64,000 nucleotides of DNA from Burkholderia latens (lineage in GTDB: Bacteria; Pseudomonadota; Gammaproteobacteria; Burkholderiales; Burkholderiaceae). The position numbers and the translations under genes were made by a program. The stretch spans positions 3,100,001 to 3,164,000 of the forward strand of contig NZ_CP013435.1 in assembly GCF_001718795.1 (NCBI RefSeq), given 5' to 3'. Positions within the stretch are counted from its first letter, which is position 1. Each line of letters begins with the position of its first letter. Of the stretch, positions 8,673 through 17,102 are shown one piece after another. The notes under the pieces are model-generated. The model saw nothing but the letters and a program-made list of their open reading frames with translations. It ran no database searches and had not been told where the DNA came from.

Positions 8673-10511
8673 ATGCCCGCGCCCAATCCCGATTCCTCCG
8701 CCGCCGTCACCACGCGCCTGATCGCGGATCGCGCGCTCGCCGCCGTCTTCCAGCCGATCGTCGATCTCGGCTCGGGCACCGTCGTCGGCTACGAGGGGCT
8801 GATTCGGGGCCCGCGCGGCACGCAGCTCGAGCCGCCGGCCGCGCTCTTCGCTCAGGCCGCGCGCGACGGCACGACCATCGCGCTTGAACAGGCCGCCGCG
8901 CTAGCCTGCCTCGACGCGTTCGCGGCGCTTCGCTGCGACGGCAAGCTGTTCCTCAACTTCAGCGCCGGCACGATCGTGCAACTCGCGCGCGAACGGGAAC
9001 GCGTGCGGCAACGGCTCGGCCGCGCGCGCATCGGCGCCGAGCGCATCGTGATCGAGCTGACCGAGCAGACCGCGATGCCGGACGTCGCGCGCATCGGGCC
9101 GGCCGTCGCGTCGCTGCGGGACGCGGGCATCCAGTTCGCGCTCGACGACTACGGCACCGCGAACGCGAGCATGAACCTGTGGCTGCGGCTGAACCCGGAC
9201 GTCGTGAAGATCGACCGTTTCTTCATTCATGACATCGCGCACGACCCGCTGAAGTTCGAGGCGGTCCGCGCGATGCAACACTTTGCGCACGCGAGCGGCG
9301 CGCAACTGATCGCGGAAGGGATCGAGAACGAGTGCGACCTGATCGTCGTGCGCGATATGGGCATCTGCTGCGTGCAGGGCTTCTTGCTCGGCCGGCCGAA
9401 CGCGCAACCGTCGCCGATGGTCGCGCCGGCCGCGCGCGACGCGATCCGCACGCCGCACATCGCGGTATTTCCCGGCGCGACCCGCGCCGCGCGGCCTGCC
9501 GGCACGATCGCCGCAAAGATGCTGGTGCCCGCGCCGGCGCTGCCGCGCGACGCAACCAACAACGACGTGCTCGACCTGTTCAACCGGATGCCCGCGCTGC
9601 ACGCGGTCGCGCTCGTCGAAGCCGGGCGGCCGATCGCGCTCGTGAACCGGCGCGGCTTCATCGACCGCTTCACGCTGCCGTACCACCGTGAAGTGTTCGG
9701 CAAGAAGCCGTGTCTGCAGTTCGCGAACGATGCGCCGCTGATGATCGACAACGCAACGACGGTCGAGGAACTCGCGACGCTGCTCGCGAGACACGACCAG
9801 CGCTACCTCGCGGACGGCTTCGTGATCACCGAGCACGGCCGCTACGTCGGGCTCGGCACCGGCGAGAGCCTGGTGCGCGCGGTGACGGAGATGCGTATCG
9901 AGGCCGCACGCTACGCGAATCCGCTGACGTTCCTGCCCGGCAACATCCCGATCAGCGCGCATATCGACCGGCTGCTCGCGCGCGACGCGGGCTTCCATGC
10001 GTGCTACGTCGACCTGAACCAGTTCAAGCCGTTCAACGACCAGTACGGCTACTGGCAGGGCGACGAAGTGCTGAAATTCGCGGCGACGGTGCTGGCCGGG
10101 GTGTGCGATCCGCAACGGGACTTTCTCGGGCACGTCGGCGGCGACGATTTCCTCGTGCTGTTCCAGCGCGACGACTGGCGCACGCGCGCGGCCGACGCGA
10201 TCGCGCGCTTCAACGAAGGGGCGCAGCGCTTCTACACGCAGGCCGACCGGGAGGCCGGCGGCCTGCGCGGCGAGGACCGCCACGGCAATCCTGCGTTCTT
10301 CGGGTTCGTGACGATGGCGATCGGCGCGGTCGGCGTGCCGGCCGGCGCGAACGGCACGATGCGCTACGGCAGCGACGAAATCGCGTCGGTCGCGGCGCTC
10401 GCGAAGCGGCGCGCGAAACAGCAGCCGGACGGCCTCGCGGTAGTCGATCTCGACGCGGGCCGCGCGGCGCTGCGCGCGCGCGGCGAACCGCCGAACGCGG
10501 CGGTGGACTGA
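8673..10511 (+). CDS. cyclic-di-GMP protein with EAL, CBS-like and GGDEF domains
   Basis: 612 residues from MPAPNPDSS. EAL domain at about 20-245 with the metal and catalytic set present: Glu41 (EGLIR in place of EALLR), Asn95, Glu128, Asp158-Asp159 (LDDYG), Lys179, Glu215 (AEGIE) and Gln235. A CBS-like middle (about 295-410) is followed by a GGDEF domain (about 435-600) whose signature is GGDDF (489-493), with DLNQFKPFND upstream. Phosphodiesterase activity is therefore plausible; the cyclase motif is altered at one position, so this half may only bind GTP and regulate. No membrane segment: cytosolic. The start is uncertain because no ribosome site is obvious and the frame stays open for 65 codons upstream through a tandem repeat. 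Confidence 0.9.
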   Translation: MPAPNPDSSAAVTTRLIADRALAAVFQPIVDLGSGTVVGYEGLIRGPRGTQLEPPAALFAQAARDGTTIALEQAAALACLDAFAALRCDGKLFLNFSAGTIVQLARERERVRQRLGRARIGAERIVIELTEQTAMPDVARIGPAVASLRDAGIQFALDDYGTANASMNLWLRLNPDVVKIDRFFIHDIAHDPLKFEAVRAMQHFAHASGAQLIAEGIENECDLIVVRDMGICCVQGFLLGRPNAQPSPMVAPAARDAIRTPHIAVFPGATRAARPAGTIAAKMLVPAPALPRDATNNDVLDLFNRMPALHAVALVEAGRPIALVNRRGFIDRFTLPYHREVFGKKPCLQFANDAPLMIDNATTVEELATLLARHDQRYLADGFVITEHGRYVGLGTGESLVRAVTEMRIEAARYANPLTFLPGNIPISAHIDRLLARDAGFHACYVDLNQFKPFNDQYGYWQGDEVLKFAATVLAGVCDPQRDFLGHVGGDDFLVLFQRDDWRTRAADAIARFNEGAQRFYTQADREAGGLRGEDRHGNPAFFGFVTMAIGAVGVPAGANGTMRYGSDEIASVAALAKRRAKQQPDGLAVVDLDAGRAALRARGEPPNAAVD

Positions 10512-10863
10512 AGGCAGCCCCGAGCCTTCCCGCGCCGGTTGCCGAGCCCCAGACAGCAGCGGCTTCTCCGGCAAGGTCGCGCCTCCCCTTCTGGCCGCTT
10601 CTGCTTCGCTGATGGCCGGCCGAACGCCAGAACCTCCCGCGTCCGCGTGCCCAACGTGCGTGATGAGGCGGGCATCCTCGCGCCGCTTGCGCGCGATCAC
10701 CTTGCCTTTTTCGCGTTTTGTTTAGTATTTTTAGTTACGGCGTTTTCGCAGATTAGCGCCGAAAAATGCACTATTTTCGGGTATTCCCCGGTTATCCGGC
10801 CCGAATTGAGCAGCGAGTTTTACTATACAATCGCCGTCACCCTAAACAAACCGGACCCGAACG
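10512..10863. promoter_or_regulatory. 352-bp control region of the mannose operon
   Basis: No gene. The AT-rich half (10710-10860) contains TTGTTTAG at 10718-10725 and its exact reverse complement CTAAACAA at 10842-10849, 15 bp before the LacI-type start codon. A TACTAT/TATACA -10-like stretch lies at 10821-10829. Paired half-sites flanking the promoter would suit a self-regulating LacI-family repressor; this is inference. Confidence 0.4.
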
Positions 10864-11883
10864 ATGGGCACCACCATTCGCGACGTCGCGCGAGCGGCAG
10901 AGGTCTCGATCGGCACCGTCTCCCGCGCGCTGAAGAACCAGCCCGGCCTGTCCGAGGCCACGCGCGCGCGGATCGTCGAGATCGCGCAGCGGCTCGGCTA
11001 CGACCCGGCGCAGCTTCGGCCGCGCATCCGCCGGCTCACGTTCCTGCTGCACCGGCAGCACAACCGCTTTCCCGCGAGTCCGTTCTTCTCGCACGTGCTG
11101 CACGGCGTCGAGGACGCCTGCCGCGAGCGCGGAATCGTGCCTACGCTGCTCACGGTCGGGCCGAACGACGACGTGCTGCGCCAGATGCGCCCGCACGCGC
11201 CCGATGCGATCGCGGTGGCCGGCTTCATCGAGCCTGAGACGATCGAGGCGCTCGCGGCGATCGGCCGGCCGCTCGTGCTGATCGACCTGTGGGCGCCCGG
11301 CCTGCGTTCGGTGAACATCGACAACGCGACCGGCGCGGCGCTCGCGATGCGCCATCTGCTCGCCACCGGCCGCTCGCGGATTGCGTTCATCGGCGGCTCG
11401 GCCGCGCACTACAGCATCGCGCAGCGCGCGATCGGCTATCGGCGCGCGTTCTTCGAGGCCGGGCGGCTGTTCGATCCCGCGTACGAAGTGACGATCGACG
11501 CCGGGCTCGATCCCGACACCGGCGCCGCGCGGGCGATGCAGCAGCTGCTCGACGCGCCGGGCCCGCGCCCGGACGCGGTGTTCGCATACAACGACGCCGC
11601 CGCGCTCGCCGCGCAGCGCGTGTGCATCGCCCGCGGCGTGCGGGTTCCGGAAGACATCGCGATCGTCGGCTTCGACGACATCCCGGCCGCCGCGCACGCG
11701 AATCCGCCGCTCACGACGCTCGCCGTCGACAAGGAAGCGCTCGGCCGCCGCGGCGTCGAACTGCTGCTCGCGGAATCGCCCGAGCACACCGAGATCTCCC
11801 TGCCCGTCGAGCTGATCGTGCGGGCCAGCAGCCAGCCCGCCGGCTCACCGGCATTCGATACCGCCACGGTCCAAGAGTCATGA
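10864..11883 (+). CDS. LacI-family transcriptional repressor of the mannose operon
   Basis: 339 residues: LacI helix-turn-helix at residues 3-50 (TIRDVARAAEVSIGTVSRAL, then the hinge LSEATRARIVEIAQRLGY) and a periplasmic-binding-protein-like sensor (about 60-330) with the family signature VFAYNDAAALAAQRVCIARG and PEDIAIVGFDDIP. Its stop overlaps the start of the isomerase gene by four bases, so it is translated with the enzymes it probably controls. The inducer is probably mannose, fructose or a phosphorylated product. The hinge sequence after LGYDPAQ is slightly unusual (LRPRIRRLTFLL). Confidence 0.93.
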   Translation: MGTTIRDVARAAEVSIGTVSRALKNQPGLSEATRARIVEIAQRLGYDPAQLRPRIRRLTFLLHRQHNRFPASPFFSHVLHGVEDACRERGIVPTLLTVGPNDDVLRQMRPHAPDAIAVAGFIEPETIEALAAIGRPLVLIDLWAPGLRSVNIDNATGAALAMRHLLATGRSRIAFIGGSAAHYSIAQRAIGYRRAFFEAGRLFDPAYEVTIDAGLDPDTGAARAMQQLLDAPGPRPDAVFAYNDAAALAAQRVCIARGVRVPEDIAIVGFDDIPAAAHANPPLTTLAVDKEALGRRGVELLLAESPEHTEISLPVELIVRASSQPAGSPAFDTATVQES

Positions 11884-13160
11884 ACATGCCCCCGGTCCAA
11901 TCCCGCGCCGCCGCGCCGGCCAGCCACGCGCAAGCGGCACCGTTCGTCGCGAGCTTCCGCGATCCGTCGTTCCTGCTGTCGCACGTCGAGGACACGCTGC
12001 GCTTTTATGCGACGAACGCGTTCGACCCGACGGGCGGCTTCTACCACTACTTCCGCGACGACGGCAGCGTCTACAACCGCACGTCGCGGCACCTCGTCAG
12101 CAGCTGCCGGTTCGTCTTCAACTACGCGATGGCGTACCGGCACTTCGGCGATCCGCGCCATCTCGAGTACGCGCGCCACGGGCTGCGCTTCCTGCGCGAC
12201 GCGCACTGGGACGACACGCTTCAAGGCTACGACTGGGAACTCGACTGGCGCGACGGCGGCAAGCGCGCGACGCTCGACGGCACGCGCCACTGCTACGGAC
12301 TCGCGTTCGTGCTGCTGGCGGCCGCGCACGCGACGATGGCCGGCATCGACGAAGCGCGCCCGCTGATCGCATCGACCTACGAACTCGCCGAACACCGCTT
12401 CTGGGATCCGGCCGCGGGCCTCTACGCCGACGACGCGACGCCGAACTGGAACGTGTCGTCGTACCGTGGGCAGAACGCGAACATGCACATGACCGAAGCG
12501 TTGCTCGCGGCCTACGACGCAACCGGCCACGTCACCTATCTCGATCGCGCGGAAAAGCTCGCGACCCACATCACGCAGCGCCAGGCCGCGCTGTCGGGCG
12601 GCCTCGTATGGGAGCACTACCATGCCGACTGGTCGGTCGACTGGGATTACAACAAGGAAGACAGTTCGAACATCTTCCGTCCGTGGGGTTTCCAGCCCGG
12701 CCATCAGACCGAATGGGCGAAGCTGCTGCTGATCCTCGAGCGGCACCGCCCGCTCGACTGGCTCGTGCCGCGCGCGGCTGAACTGTTCGACGCGGCGCTC
12801 ACGCACGCGTGGGATGCCGATCACGGCGGCCTCTGCTACGGCTTCGGCCCCGACTTCACGATCTGCGACCACAACAAGTATTTCTGGGTGCAGGCGGAAA
12901 CCTTCGCGGCAGCCGCGATGCTCGGCGCGCGCACCGGCGCCGAACGCTTCTGGGACTGGTACGACGAAATCTGGCGCTACAGCTGGGCGCATTTCGTCGA
13001 TCACCGCTACGGCGCGTGGTACCGGATCCTCACCTGCGACAACCGCAAGTACAGCGACGAAAAGAGCCCGGCCGGCAAGACCGACTATCACACGATGGGC
13101 GCGTGCTACGACGTGCTCGCGACCCTCGCGCGCGCGGCGCGCAGCGAGCCGACGCAATGA
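11880..13160 (+). CDS. AGE-superfamily sugar isomerase, likely D-mannose isomerase
   Basis: 426 residues, full length for the N-acylglucosamine 2-epimerase/aldose-ketose isomerase fold (an (alpha/alpha)6 barrel). Visible signatures are NANMHMTEALLAAYD (199-213), RPWGFQPGHQTEWAKLLL (267-284, His275) and TDYHTMGACYD (401-411, His404); the two histidines correspond to the acid/base pair of YihS and mannose isomerases. It interconverts mannose (or lyxose) and fructose in the cytosol. The ATGA overlap with the LacI-type gene and again with the downstream kinase gene indicates translational coupling and supports a mannose to fructose to fructose 6-phosphate route. A cellobiose- or glucosamine-type epimerase is less likely. 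Confidence 0.88.
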   Translation: MNMPPVQSRAAAPASHAQAAPFVASFRDPSFLLSHVEDTLRFYATNAFDPTGGFYHYFRDDGSVYNRTSRHLVSSCRFVFNYAMAYRHFGDPRHLEYARHGLRFLRDAHWDDTLQGYDWELDWRDGGKRATLDGTRHCYGLAFVLLAAAHATMAGIDEARPLIASTYELAEHRFWDPAAGLYADDATPNWNVSSYRGQNANMHMTEALLAAYDATGHVTYLDRAEKLATHITQRQAALSGGLVWEHYHADWSVDWDYNKEDSSNIFRPWGFQPGHQTEWAKLLLILERHRPLDWLVPRAAELFDAALTHAWDADHGGLCYGFGPDFTICDHNKYFWVQAETFAAAAMLGARTGAERFWDWYDEIWRYSWAHFVDHRYGAWYRILTCDNRKYSDEKSPAGKTDYHTMGACYDVLATLARAARSEPTQ

Positions 13161-14065
13161 GCGGCGGCACGTTTCCGGCTTTCGTGTCGGCGGGCGACAT
13201 CCTGACCGACATGGTGCGCACAGGCGACGCGCAGTGGACGTCGGTGCCGGGCGGCGCCGGCTGGAACGTCGCGCGCGCGGTCGCGCGGCTCGGCGTGCCG
13301 AGCGCGCTTGCCGGCGCGATCGGCGAGGACTGCTTCTCGGACGTACTGTGGCGCACGAGCGAGGCGGCCGGGCTCGACCTGCGCTTCCTGCAGCGCGTGC
13401 CGCGTGCGCCGCTGCTCGCGATCGTCCACGAGACGCGTCCGCCCGCGTACTTCTTCATCGGCGACGCGAGCGCGGATCTCGCGTTCGACCCGTCACGGCT
13501 GCCGTCCGGCTGGACCGAGCACGTGAAATGGGCGCACTTCGGCTGCATCAGCCTGGTGCGCGAGCCGCTGGCGGGCACGCTGGTCGCGCTCGCGGCCGAC
13601 CTGCATGCGCGCGGCGTGAAGATCAGCTTCGATCCGAACTACCGGAACCTGATGACGGCCGCGTTCCGGCCGACGCTGGAGCGGATGGCCGGCCTCGCCG
13701 ACCTGATCAAGGTGTCGGACGAGGATCTGCGCCACCTGTTCGGCGGCGACGGCCCCGAGGCGATTGCGGCCGTGCGCGCGCTGAATCCGGATGCGGCTGT
13801 GCTCGTCACGCGCGGCGCGCAGGCGGCGACGCTCCATGCAGATGGCGAAGTGCTCGAGGCCAGCCCGCCGCGCGTCGAGGTGGTCGACACCGTCGGCGCG
13901 GGCGACGCGTCGATCGGCGGCCTGCTATTCAGCCTGATGGCCGCGCCGCAGCGGTCGTGGCGGGACCATCTCGCGTTCGCGCTCGCGGCCGGCGCCGCCG
14001 CGTGCCGGCATACGGGCGCGCACGCGCCGACGCTGGACGAGGTCGTCGCGCTGCTGGAACGTTGA
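13157..14065 (+). CDS. PfkB-family sugar kinase, likely fructokinase
   Basis: 302 residues with the ribokinase fold: the substrate-side GGAGWNVARAVARLG (32-46), SFDPNYRN (157-164) and the ATP/anion-hole motif DTVGAGDAS (244-252), whose Asp250 is the catalytic base. The usual phenylalanine after GAGDA is serine here. It overlaps the preceding isomerase gene by ATGA, so the pair would phosphorylate the fructose made from mannose. No transporter is in the operon, so sugar entry must depend on a system elsewhere. Other ketose or 2-keto-3-deoxy sugar substrates cannot be excluded. Confidence 0.9.
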   Translation: MSGGTFPAFVSAGDILTDMVRTGDAQWTSVPGGAGWNVARAVARLGVPSALAGAIGEDCFSDVLWRTSEAAGLDLRFLQRVPRAPLLAIVHETRPPAYFFIGDASADLAFDPSRLPSGWTEHVKWAHFGCISLVREPLAGTLVALAADLHARGVKISFDPNYRNLMTAAFRPTLERMAGLADLIKVSDEDLRHLFGGDGPEAIAAVRALNPDAAVLVTRGAQAATLHADGEVLEASPPRVEVVDTVGAGDASIGGLLFSLMAAPQRSWRDHLAFALAAGAAACRHTGAHAPTLDEVVALLER

Positions 14066-14163
14066 CGGCACGCTGACGTCGCGCCGATCGGTCGCCGATA
14101 AGCGGCGCTGTACATGCTGCGCCGCAGTGCTACGATGAAGTGTCCTATTGCGGGAGAGGCACG

Positions 14164-14385
14164 ATGGACACGAACACGTTCACCAAAGGCATCTACACGG
14201 CCAAGGCGCATACGCACCGGGCGGACAACGGCCAGTTCCAGGGCTACGTGATCCTCGCGCGGGACGACGGCGACGAGACGGAAAACATGCGCTACGACGT
14301 CCACACCACGAGTTCGAGCGAGGAAGAAGCGTTCGAGGAAGCGAAGGCGCTCGCGCACAGGATCCTCGGCGAGATCGAATTGTAG
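14164..14385 (+). CDS. small conserved-looking hypothetical protein
   Basis: 73 residues, acidic (many Asp/Glu, SSSEEEAFEEAKALAHRIL near the C-terminus), no signal peptide or membrane segment. A strong GGGAGAGG ribosome site sits before the ATG at 14164. The N-terminal half is predicted strand-rich, the C-terminal third a helix. I do not recognise a family; it resembles short stress-type proteins common in Burkholderia. It is separated by 98 bp from the kinase gene and is probably transcribed on its own. Confidence 0.7.
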   Translation: MDTNTFTKGIYTAKAHTHRADNGQFQGYVILARDDGDETENMRYDVHTTSSSEEEAFEEAKALAHRILGEIEL

Positions 14386-14468
14386 GGCGCGAGCTGCAAT
14401 GCGCGCGCCGTCATCGGCCGCCGGTCATGCGCGCGCCGCGGCCCGTCCGCGACGCGCCGCCGTTCGGC

Positions 14469-14663
14469 TCAGAGCAGCCGCGCCACCATCGACACCAGGA
14501 TCGTCAGCACCAGCGTCGACATGAACGGAAACGGATAACGCCGCCCGCCGAGCGTCAGCGTGACGTCGCCCGGCAGCCGCCCGATCCCGAGCTTGCCGAG
14601 CCACGGCCAGCAGCGCGTCAGGATCATCACGGCGACGAACGACGCCATCAGCCAGCGCAACAT
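14469..14663 (-). CDS. DUF2905-family small membrane protein
   Basis: 64 residues matching the DUF2905 pattern: an N-terminal membrane helix (MASFVAVMILTRC), the conserved connector LGKLGIGRLPGDVTL, a basic/aromatic RRYPFPF turn, and a second helix MSTLVLTILVSMVARLL. It is an inner-membrane protein of unknown role. It begins eight bases after the methyltransferase stop, so it is the second gene of that operon. Confidence 0.88.
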   Translation of the reverse strand: MLRWLMASFVAVMILTRCWPWLGKLGIGRLPGDVTLTLGGRRYPFPFMSTLVLTILVSMVARLL

Positions 14664-14671
14664 GCCGCGGT

Positions 14672-15862
14672 TCAGAGCGCGTGCGAGCGGTCGCCGCGCG
14701 CGAACGCGTCGAGCGTGCCGTCGATGCCGCGCGAAAACCCGATCACCTTGAACAGCTCGCCCATTTCCGCTTCCGAGATCAGCTTCTGCACCGCGTTCGC
14801 GGCCGGCAGGAACTGGTGGATGTCGGACGGGTCGATCGCGGCGAGCGCGTCGGTAATCCCGGCGTTCAACAGGAAACGCGCCTGCGACGTGTAGCCGAGC
14901 AGGTCGGCGCCGGTCGCGACGCCCGCATCGTAGATGCCGGTGAATTCGACGTGCGCGGTGATGTCCTGCAGCCCCGGGTACAGGAATGCGTCGTCGTGCG
15001 CGTGGTGGCGGTAATGGCACATCAGCGTGCCGCGGTCGCGCTGCGGGTGGTAGTACTCGTGCGCGGGAAAGCCGTAGTCGACCAGCAGCACCGCGCCGCG
15101 CCCGAGCATCGTGCACACGGTGCGCGTGAACGCCAGCGCGGCTTCATGCGTCTCGGTCACGTAGCCGTCGTCGACGTCGAGTGTAGCGAGCACCGGCGGC
15201 AGGCCTGCCGCGTCCACCGGCCGGTCGTCGAACACGAACGCATGCCGCGCATCGAGCGCGACGCCGCGCTCGAGCCACGCGCCGCCGGCCTTCGCGAACA
15301 GGCGCACCGGCATCGCATCGAGCACCTCGTTGCCGATCACGACGCCGTCGAAGCGCTCGGGCAAAGCGTCGAGCCAGCGGACCTTGGCCGCAAGCGCGGG
15401 CGCCGCGGCCGCGATCGTATCGCGCTGCCGTTCGCGCAGTTCGCCTGACAGATCGACGATCAGGTATTCGTCGAGTTCGACGCCGAGTGCGTCGAGCGCC
15501 GCGAGCAGCCCGGCCACGAGCTTGCCCGTGCCTGCGCCGAACTCCATCACGCGGCGCGTGCCGCTCGCGGCCAGCGCGTCGGCGACGGGGTTCGCGAGCG
15601 TCTGCGCGAACAGCGGCGACAGTTCGGGCGCCGTCACGAAGTCGCTGCCGTCGTCGGCGCGGCGGCCGAATTTGCGCGCGCCGCCGCTGTAATAGCCGAG
15701 GCCGGGTGCGTACAGCGCCCGCTCCATGAAGCGGTCGAACGGCAGCCAGCCGCCCGCCGCCGCGATCTCGTCGCGCAGTTGCGCGGCGAGGGTTTCGGAC
15801 TGCGCGAGCGCGTCAGGGCCGGGAGCAGGTAAACTAGCGGGTTCGTGAGCTTTCGGGTTCAT
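14672..15862 (-). CDS. SAM-dependent methyltransferase, NDUFAF7/COG1565 family
   Basis: 396 residues. The SAM-binding loop EFGAGTGKLVAGLLAAL, the family motif GYYSGGARKFGRRADDGSDFVTAPELSP near residue 60 (in pieces), IGNEVLDAMPVR, and LLVDYGFPAHEYYHPQR identify the Methyltransf_28 family. The mitochondrial relative NDUFAF7 methylates an arginine of a complex I subunit; the bacterial substrate is not established. The start MNPKAHEP at 15862 is preferred; an in-frame extension of about 150 residues upstream is low-complexity antisense of the divergent gene. A TACAAT hexamer lies only six bases before this ATG. Confidence 0.9.
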   Translation of the reverse strand: MNPKAHEPASLPAPGPDALAQSETLAAQLRDEIAAAGGWLPFDRFMERALYAPGLGYYSGGARKFGRRADDGSDFVTAPELSPLFAQTLANPVADALAASGTRRVMEFGAGTGKLVAGLLAALDALGVELDEYLIVDLSGELRERQRDTIAAAAPALAAKVRWLDALPERFDGVVIGNEVLDAMPVRLFAKAGGAWLERGVALDARHAFVFDDRPVDAAGLPPVLATLDVDDGYVTETHEAALAFTRTVCTMLGRGAVLLVDYGFPAHEYYHPQRDRGTLMCHYRHHAHDDAFLYPGLQDITAHVEFTGIYDAGVATGADLLGYTSQARFLLNAGITDALAAIDPSDIHQFLPAANAVQKLISEAEMGELFKVIGFSRGIDGTLDAFARGDRSHAL

Positions 15863-15875
15863 CCCGGCATTGTAA

Positions 15876-16619
15876 ATGACCGTTTCAGCCGATACGTCGC
15901 CCCCGCGCATCGCGCTCGTCGCGGGCGCGCTGGGCAGCGCGGCCGACGCCGCGTCGCTCGGTCGAGCGCTCGCGAACGGATTCGCGCAGCGCGGCTGGGA
16001 CGTCGCGCTGCAGCGCAGTCCCGACGCGCCGCGCGCGGCCGCCGACGCGCTCGTCGCCGAAGTGGCGGCCCGCGGCCGCCGCGCGGCCGTGCTCGACGCC
16101 GATCTGGCCCTGGAGACCGACGCCGCCGCGCTCGTCGCCTCGTGCGCCGCCGTATTGGGCCGGCCGGCCTGCGTCGTGTTCGTGAGCGCGTGCGCCAGCA
16201 CCGACGACGCGCACACGGCCGACGCCGCGTCGCTCGCCGGTGCGCTGGCGCGCAACGTGACGGCGCCGCTCGCGCTCGCGCGCGCGCGCGCCGACGCGAC
16301 ACCTGACACCGCGCGCGACGACGAATCGCTGCGCGCGTGCGCGATCCACGTGCTGGACCAAGCGCTGTTTCACCCGGCGCCGGCGCAGCTGTCGCACGCG
16401 CTGATGCAGGCCGCGCTGAACCGCGCGACCTCGGCGCTGGCGCTGGCACTCGCGCCGAAGGTGCGCGTCGCGGCGCTCGTGCGCGGCCACGCGCCGCACG
16501 TGAACGACATCGCGGCAGCGGCCTGCTATCTCGCGAGCGCGCCCGGCGTGACGGGCGCGACGCTGACCGTCGACGGCGGCGAGCACCTGGTGCCGCCCGC
16601 TGCCGGCCCGAATGACTGA
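15876..16619 (+). CDS. degenerate short-chain dehydrogenase/reductase upstream of folB
   Basis: 247 residues with Rossmann-type organisation (IALVAGALGSAADAASLGRALANGFAQRGWDVAL at the N-terminus in order, and a C-terminal ACYLASAPGVTGATLTVDGGEHL typical of SDRs). The cofactor loop is AGALGSA rather than TGxxxGIG, and the catalytic YxxxK is missing: the equivalent region reads PAPAQLSHALMQAALNRA. It is therefore probably not a normal dehydrogenase. Its place before folB suggests a relative of the pteridine reductases FolM/PTR1. Start codons of this gene and the divergent methyltransferase gene are only 13 bases apart. Confidence 0.82.
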   Translation: MTVSADTSPPRIALVAGALGSAADAASLGRALANGFAQRGWDVALQRSPDAPRAAADALVAEVAARGRRAAVLDADLALETDAAALVASCAAVLGRPACVVFVSACASTDDAHTADAASLAGALARNVTAPLALARARADATPDTARDDESLRACAIHVLDQALFHPAPAQLSHALMQAALNRATSALALALAPKVRVAALVRGHAPHVNDIAAAACYLASAPGVTGATLTVDGGEHLVPPAAGPND

Positions 16620-16697
16620 ACTGCGCGGCGCGCGCGGCCCGACCGCCGCCGCCCGCGCCGCTTTGCGTGCACGCACGCCAATTTGACTGGGACGACC

Positions 16698-17102
16698 ATG
16701 TTTTCCGCTCTCCTGCACCCCCGCCTCGCGGATTGCCGCAGGCTCTACCTGCGCGACTACGAGGTGCACATCAACATCGGGGCCTTCGAACACGAGAAGC
16801 GCGGCGAGCAGCGCGTCGTCATCAACGTCGACCTGTTCGTGCCGCTTGCGCAGTCGACGCCCGTCGACGACCGGCTGCATGAAGTCGTCGACTACGACCT
16901 GATGAAGCAGAGCGTCGCGCAGTGCCTCGCGCGCGGCCACATTCATCTGCAGGAAACGCTGTGCGACGCGATCGCCGCGACCCTGCTGGCGCACGACACC
17001 GTGCGCGCGGTACGCGTCCGTACCGAGAAACCGGACGCCTATCCGGACTGCGACGCCGTCGGCGTCGAAGTCTTTCGCATCAAGGACGAGGAGCGCGCAT
17101 GA
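16698..17102 (+). CDS. folB: dihydroneopterin aldolase
   Basis: 134 residues, slightly longer than the usual 120. Conserved features are [26 protein letters not shown] (in pieces, with the substrate-binding Glu of the GAFEHE loop), the [14 protein letters not shown] segment, and the catalytic-lysine strand [21 protein letters not shown] in pieces. The enzyme cleaves dihydroneopterin to 6-hydroxymethyl-dihydropterin and glycolaldehyde in folate synthesis. It starts at MFSALLHPR after GGGACG, and its stop overlaps the ttcA start by four bases. Confidence 0.93.
   Translation: MFSALLHPRLADCRRLYLRDYEVHINIGAFEHEKRGEQRVVINVDLFVPLAQSTPVDDRLHEVVDYDLMKQSVAQCLARGHIHLQETLCDAIAATLLAHDTVRAVRVRTEKPDAYPDCDAVGVEVFRIKDEERA

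Noticed and set aside
14672..16309. 545-residue version of the methyltransferase
   Set aside because: The extra N-terminal 150 residues are Ala/Arg/Ser-rich antisense of the divergent SDR.
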